NCBI RefSeq assembly: GCF_022484265.1
Contig: NZ_JAKVLR010000001.1
Span: 124,001-188,000 of the forward strand
Length of the DNA stretch: 64,000 nucleotides
From: Companilactobacillus sp.
GTDB taxonomy: Bacteria; Bacillota; Bacilli; Lactobacillales; Lactobacillaceae
Reading direction: 5' to 3'
In this document: in pieces, positions 60,765 through 64,000 of the stretch
Position numbering within the stretch: the first letter of the stretch is position 1
Layout: the number at the start of each line of letters is the position of its first letter
Translations under genes and position numbers: made by a program
Notes under the pieces: model-generated
Database searches by the model: none
The model's input: the letters and a program-made list of their open reading frames with translations, nothing else
What the model was told of the DNA's origin: nothing

Positions 60765-62027
60765 ATGAAAATATTAGTCGTGGGTTCTGGCGCTAGAGAA
60801 GATGCTATCTGTCAGGCGTTGCAAAAATCAGATCGTTACAATGATGTATTTTGTGCACCAGGCAATGCAGGAATGAGATTGTTTGGTGTTCAGACCGTGG
60901 GGATCGATGAATTAGAATTTACTAAATTAGCAGATTTTGCGATTGAAAATGATATTACATATACCATTGTCGGACCAGAAAAACCGTTGGTAGAGGGTAT
61001 TGTTGATTATTTCCAATCACGTGGATTAAAAATCTTTGGACCGAATAAGGCTGCTGCTCAGATTGAAGGATCCAAAACTTTCACAAAAAGATTGATGAGT
61101 GAAGCTGGTGTTGCGACAGCTTTTTATCAGGAATTTACAGACTTCGGATTAGCTATTGAATATATCGAAAAGAAAAACCAATTTCCAATTGTTATCAAAG
61201 CTAATGGTTTGGCCAGTGGTAAAGGTGTTTTCATTATCGAAACATTAGATAACGCCATCAATATTTTGCACCAACTTTTGAATGACCATCGATTCGGAAC
61301 TGATAAAGTTATCGTTGAAGAATACTTGGAAGGTGAAGAGTTTTCATTAATGGCTTTTGTTCATGATGAGAACTTTTATCCAATGCCAATTGCTCAAGAT
61401 TATAAACGAGTGTTAGATGGCGATAAGGGCCTTAATACTGGTGGTATGGGGGCAATTTGTCCGTTAGATAATATTGATTGCGATATCGTTTATCAAGCAT
61501 ACAAGGACATATTAAAGCCATTCGTTAAACAAATGCATCGTGAAGGAGTTAGTTACACCGGCGTGTTGTACGCAGGTTTGATCCTTACTCCTAATGGTGT
61601 TAAGGTCATCGAATTTAATGTTAGATTTGGTGATCCTGAAACCGAGGTCGTGTTGCCACGATTGAAGTCTGATTTGTCGAAAGTGATCGCAAATTTGTTG
61701 AACGGCGAAGACGTTGATAACATTTCCTGGAGAGATGATGGTGTTGATCTCGGGGTGTTTGTCGCCAGCAATGGTTATCCGGTTAAACCAGAGATAGGTA
61801 AGAGCATTGGACCTAAAGAACAATTCACCAATACTCAGTTGAACTTAAATTTTGCTAGCGTTGCTGAAAATAGTCACGGCTTAGTGACTGACGGTGGTCG
61901 ACTTTATTTAGTCCATACGCATGCAAACACGTTACAAAATGCTCAAGATAAAATTTATTCATATTTAGATTCAGTTGATACGACGAATGTATTTTATCGA
62001 AAAGATATTGGTCGAAATGCAATCTAG
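60765..62027 (+). CDS. purD: Phosphoribosylamine-glycine ligase PurD
   Basis: 420 residues, ATP-grasp. It joins phosphoribosylamine to glycine. VVGSGAREDAICQAL, VGPEKPLVEGIVD, KANGLASGKGVFI, GEEFSLMAF and EFNVRFGDPETEVVLPRL are present. CAGGAGGA precedes the ATG. It ends the operon; purA and purB are not in this window. Confidence 0.97.
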   Translation: MKILVVGSGAREDAICQALQKSDRYNDVFCAPGNAGMRLFGVQTVGIDELEFTKLADFAIENDITYTIVGPEKPLVEGIVDYFQSRGLKIFGPNKAAAQIEGSKTFTKRLMSEAGVATAFYQEFTDFGLAIEYIEKKNQFPIVIKANGLASGKGVFIIETLDNAINILHQLLNDHRFGTDKVIVEEYLEGEEFSLMAFVHDENFYPMPIAQDYKRVLDGDKGLNTGGMGAICPLDNIDCDIVYQAYKDILKPFVKQMHREGVSYTGVLYAGLILTPNGVKVIEFNVRFGDPETEVVLPRLKSDLSKVIANLLNGEDVDNISWRDDGVDLGVFVASNGYPVKPEIGKSIGPKEQFTNTQLNLNFASVAENSHGLVTDGGRLYLVHTHANTLQNAQDKIYSYLDSVDTTNVFYRKDIGRNAI

Positions 62028-62034
62028 ACATCAA

Positions 62035-62072
62035 AAAAAGGAATTTGAAGATTAATCTTCAAATTCCTTTTT
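62035..62072. terminator. Bidirectional terminator between purD and a reverse gene
   Basis: A 19-bp perfect inverted repeat (62035-62053 with 62054-62072) flanked by A and T runs. The last six codons of the reverse plsC-like gene lie inside it. Confidence 0.92.
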
Positions 62073-62690
62073 ATTTGGATCAGGTATGTATTTAAAGTTA
62101 GGATCAATTTCATTATCAATTTGTTTCCAAGCTTCTTCCATATCTTCGTTTACTTTTTGAGTTTGTTCATCGTCCAATTTTGCTTTAAAATTAAAGTCAA
62201 TTTCCGGTCCAATACCGATGGTTACTTTTTTATGCTTCAATAAATCGCCAAATTTAACTGGCCCTTGATAAACAAACGGAACTAACGGTGCTTTTGACAT
62301 CTTGGCGATCAATGATGCGCCACCGCGTAGCTGTTGTGAATATCTCGTTCCAGAAGGGAACATGATCAAAACTTGTCCCTTATTTTTCAAAGCTTTAACA
62401 GGTGTTTTGATAACTGATGGCCCGGGATGTTTACGATCAACCGGAAAGGCATGTGAATGAACCAAGATGAATCGTAGAATTGGATTTTTGAATAATTCAA
62501 TTTTTGCCATAAAAGTTGCTTCTCGCGGTTTGATTGCTAATGCAAAGAATATTGGCTCCCACCATGTTCGATGAGGAGCAACAATAATATAAGGTTTGTC
62601 GGGTAAATTTTCTTTACCGACGATGTCGAATCGTCCATTAACTACAAAAACCACAAATCGGGCGACTTGTCGGATAAACTTATAGAACAT
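62052..62690 (-). CDS. 1-acyl-sn-glycerol-3-phosphate acyltransferase family protein (PlsC-like)
   Basis: 212 residues. It has an N-terminal hydrophobic segment, then the acyltransferase core: APHRTWWEP (His40 with Glu45 in place of the usual Asp of HX4D), FPSGTRYS (Ser instead of the usual Glu of EGTR) and VPFVYQGP. The family acylates lysophosphatidic acid; the changes in both motifs suggest a lactobacillus subtype or altered substrate. GGAGGAAATTAGT precedes the ATG on the minus strand. It is a single gene convergent with purD and divergent from trmN6. Confidence 0.85.
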   Translation of the reverse strand: MFYKFIRQVARFVVFVVNGRFDIVGKENLPDKPYIIVAPHRTWWEPIFFALAIKPREATFMAKIELFKNPILRFILVHSHAFPVDRKHPGPSVIKTPVKALKNKGQVLIMFPSGTRYSQQLRGGASLIAKMSKAPLVPFVYQGPVKFGDLLKHKKVTIGIGPEIDFNFKAKLDDEQTQKVNEDMEEAWKQIDNEIDPNFKYIPDPNKKEFED

Positions 62691-62741
62691 GTACTAATTT
62701 CCTCCAAATGAGATTTATGTAAAAAGTAAGGTAGGTATATC

Positions 62742-63467
62742 ATGAGTAAAATGTCAAAGGATATTATAGCAAACAGTGGCGTAATAATAAATCAAGACAA
62801 AGACCTATATTCATTTAATTTAGACACCATTCTACTATATAACTTCGCAAAACCGTCAAAAAAAGGTCGAGTAGTTGATCTATGTTCCGGAAATGGTGCT
62901 ATCGGACTTTCTTTGACCGCAAAAACTAATGCTCATATTTACCTTGTTGAGATCCAACCTGAATTGGCAAAGCTAGCTCAACGGAGCATTGCAGAAAACC
63001 AGCTCGAACAACAGGTAACGTTAATAATTGATGATTTGAATAATGTGTTGCAATATCTTGATCACGATACAGTGGACACAATCACTTGCAATCCGCCTTA
63101 TTTTGCCAATGATTCTCAAGCAAAGATTAAGGAAAATCCCGTTTTAGCAATCGCCCGACATGAAATAAAAACTAACCTTGACCAAATTCTTCATCAATCA
63201 ATGATCTTGTTGAAAGAAAACAGCCATCTATTTATGGTTTATCGTCCTGATCGATTGCCAGAATTATTCTCTGATTTGCTAAAAAATAAATTGCAGCCCA
63301 AGAAGGTGCGTTTTGTCAGAACACGTGCCAATGCGGCTGCCAATTTGGTTTTAGTTGACGCAATCAAGACAGTAAAGTCAGGTAATCTAGAAGTATTGCC
63401 TGATTTAATTATGTATAATGGGGATGTTTTAACCCAGGAGGCAGCCAAGATTTTAAATGAAAGATGA
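62742..63467 (+). CDS. tRNA1(Val) (adenine-37-N6)-methyltransferase, TrmN6/YabB family
   Basis: 241 residues, class I SAM methyltransferase. The SAM motif VVDLCSGNGAIGLSL and the N6-adenine NPPYF motif are present, with the N-terminal region YSFNLDTILLYNFA found in this family. It most likely modifies A37 of a tRNA. AAGGTAGG precedes the ATG. It overlaps the GIY-YIG gene by 11 bases, a pairing known in Firmicutes (yabB-yazA). Confidence 0.9.
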   Translation: MSKMSKDIIANSGVIINQDKDLYSFNLDTILLYNFAKPSKKGRVVDLCSGNGAIGLSLTAKTNAHIYLVEIQPELAKLAQRSIAENQLEQQVTLIIDDLNNVLQYLDHDTVDTITCNPPYFANDSQAKIKENPVLAIARHEIKTNLDQILHQSMILLKENSHLFMVYRPDRLPELFSDLLKNKLQPKKVRFVRTRANAAANLVLVDAIKTVKSGNLEVLPDLIMYNGDVLTQEAAKILNER

Positions 63468-63723
63468 TAGTTATTTCGTATACATATTACTATGTGCAGA
63501 TGGGACGTTTTACACTGGCACATCTAATGACGTGAAAAAAAGAGTCAAGACACACAACAGCGGTAAGGGCGCAAAGTATACCAAAACAAGACGTCCAGTT
63601 AAATTACTTTACACTGAAAAGCTCGCGGATAAATCAGCAGCGTTAAAACGAGAAGCTGCGATAAAAAAACTAACTCGTCCTAAAAAAGAAGAACTACTGA
63701 TTGCCAATGGAATAAGTTGGTAG
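63457..63723 (+). CDS. GIY-YIG nuclease superfamily protein (YazA type)
   Basis: 88 residues. The GIY-YIG core is written here as YFVYILLCADGTFYTGTSND, followed by the Arg in VKKRVKTHN and the Glu in LKREAAIKKL, so the catalytic set Tyr/Arg/Glu is kept. Small stand-alone members like YazA/UhbP have no settled role, though DNA repair is suggested. AGGAGG precedes the ATG; it is coupled to the methyltransferase. Confidence 0.92.
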   Translation: MKDDSYFVYILLCADGTFYTGTSNDVKKRVKTHNSGKGAKYTKTRRPVKLLYTEKLADKSAALKREAAIKKLTRPKKEELLIANGISW

Positions 63724-63729
63724 AATCTC

Positions 63730-63758
63730 TTGATTTTGAAGTGTTTATCCTCTATAAT
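63730..63758 (+). promoter_or_regulatory. Promoter of rpsB
   Basis: TTGATT at 63730-63735, 17-base spacer, TATAAT at 63753-63758, just after the GIY-YIG stop. Confidence 0.82.
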
Positions 63759-63764
63759 ATTTGC

Positions 63765-63856
63765 TTGTATTGCAAATACACACACTTAATGATTTAGTCA
63801 ACGGTGCGTTAAGACGTCTTGACTAGAAATGATTTAGGTGGAGGAAAAAACCAGGA
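63765..63856 (+). ncRNA. Candidate Lacto-rpsB leader RNA
   Basis: The rpsB 5' UTR of about 100 bases has two hairpins: TGTATT/AATACA (about 63767-63781) and AGTCAA/TTGACT (about 63797-63826). Lactobacillales are known to carry a conserved structured RNA, Lacto-rpsB, at this place, taken to be an S2 autoregulation site. Assignment is by position and hairpins; no covariance search was run. Confidence 0.6.
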
Positions 63857-63866
63857 GGACATACAT

Positions 63867-64000
63867 ATGTCAGTTATTTCAATGAAACAACTTCTTGAAG
63901 CCGGTGTACATTTTGGTCACCAAACAAGACGTTGGAACCCTAAGATGAAACCTTTCATCTTCACACAAAGAAATGGTATTTATATCATTGATTTGCAAAA
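63867..64000 (+). CDS. rpsB: 30S ribosomal protein S2, 3'-truncated by window end
   Basis: The frame from the ATG at 63867 reads MSVISMKQLLEAGVHFGHQT and RRWNPKMKPFIF, the invariant start of S2, and is still open at the window edge. AGGAGG lies at 63853-63858. S2 binds the 30S body-head junction. tsf is expected next. Confidence 0.95.
   Translation, partial: MSVISMKQLLEAGVHFGHQTRRWNPKMKPFIFTQRNGIYIIDLQ

Noticed and set aside
1..64000. CRISPR arrays, insertion sequences, prophage or integration sites
   Set aside because: No regular spaced repeats, transposase, integrase or terminal inverted repeats were seen; the tRNA-Arg 3' end is not repeated in the flanking sequence.

Overview
The window is a stretch of bacterial chromosome that is almost all core genome. 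It comes from a low-GC Firmicute, most likely a member of the Lactobacillaceae. The evidence is AT-rich DNA, strong purine-rich Shine-Dalgarno sites, many TTG starts and Bacillus/Lactobacillus-type gene order. Further evidence is an L27 with a cleavable leader next to its protease Prp, L21 and L19 leader RNAs and a Lactobacillales-type rpsB leader. A PASTA kinase, a DUF3042 protein, and an FPP synthase without dxs beside it (mevalonate-type isoprenoid supply is inferred) fit too. A genus such as Companilactobacillus is possible but cannot be fixed from sequence alone. I see no insertion sequence, prophage, CRISPR array or integrated element.

Layout. 1-4.5 kb: end of mltG, greA, a HesB-like protein, a PBP2b-type transpeptidase, rpmG. 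4.5-8.5 kb: folate salvage, rhomboid, yqgQ, glucokinase, a degenerate rhodanese and an enolase-superfamily racemase. 8.5-13.8 kb is the most accessory part: DUF3042, miaA, tRNA-Arg(UCU), an unknown membrane-anchored pair and three more poorly known genes. 13.8-22.3 kb: rplU-prp-rpmA, then efp-asp23-nusB-folD-xseAB-ispA-tlyA-recN. At 22.3-22.7 kb a small reverse gene has a promoter with two LexA boxes. 22.7-33.4 kb: gmk-rpoZ-priA-fmt-rsmB-prpC-prkC-rsgA-rpe-thiN. 33.5-49.2 kb: rpmB, yloU-fakA-recG-plsX-acpP-rnc-smc-ftsY-ylxM-ffh and rpsP-rimM-trmD-rplS. 49.2-50.5 kb: lexA divergent from ynzC, yneF. 50.5-62 kb: the purine operon purEKCSQLFMNHD behind candidate PurBoxes. 62-64 kb: a plsC-like acyltransferase, trmN6, a GIY-YIG protein and the start of rpsB with a leader RNA.

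The genes cover translation, co-translational targeting (ffh, ftsY, ylxM), cell-wall synthesis and its signalling (PBP2b, mltG, prkC/prpC), replication, repair and chromosome structure (priA, recG, recN, smc, xseAB, lexA) and de novo IMP synthesis. Compared with the Bacillus order several genes are missing at their usual places: dxs and argR/ahrC, coaBC and def, fapR-fabD-fabG, khpA, yneA and tkt. The item most worth a second look is the SOS-type promoter at 22.6 kb. It has a consensus sigma-A promoter with a LexA box in its spacer and a second box just downstream, and it drives an unassigned 110-residue protein that converges on recN.
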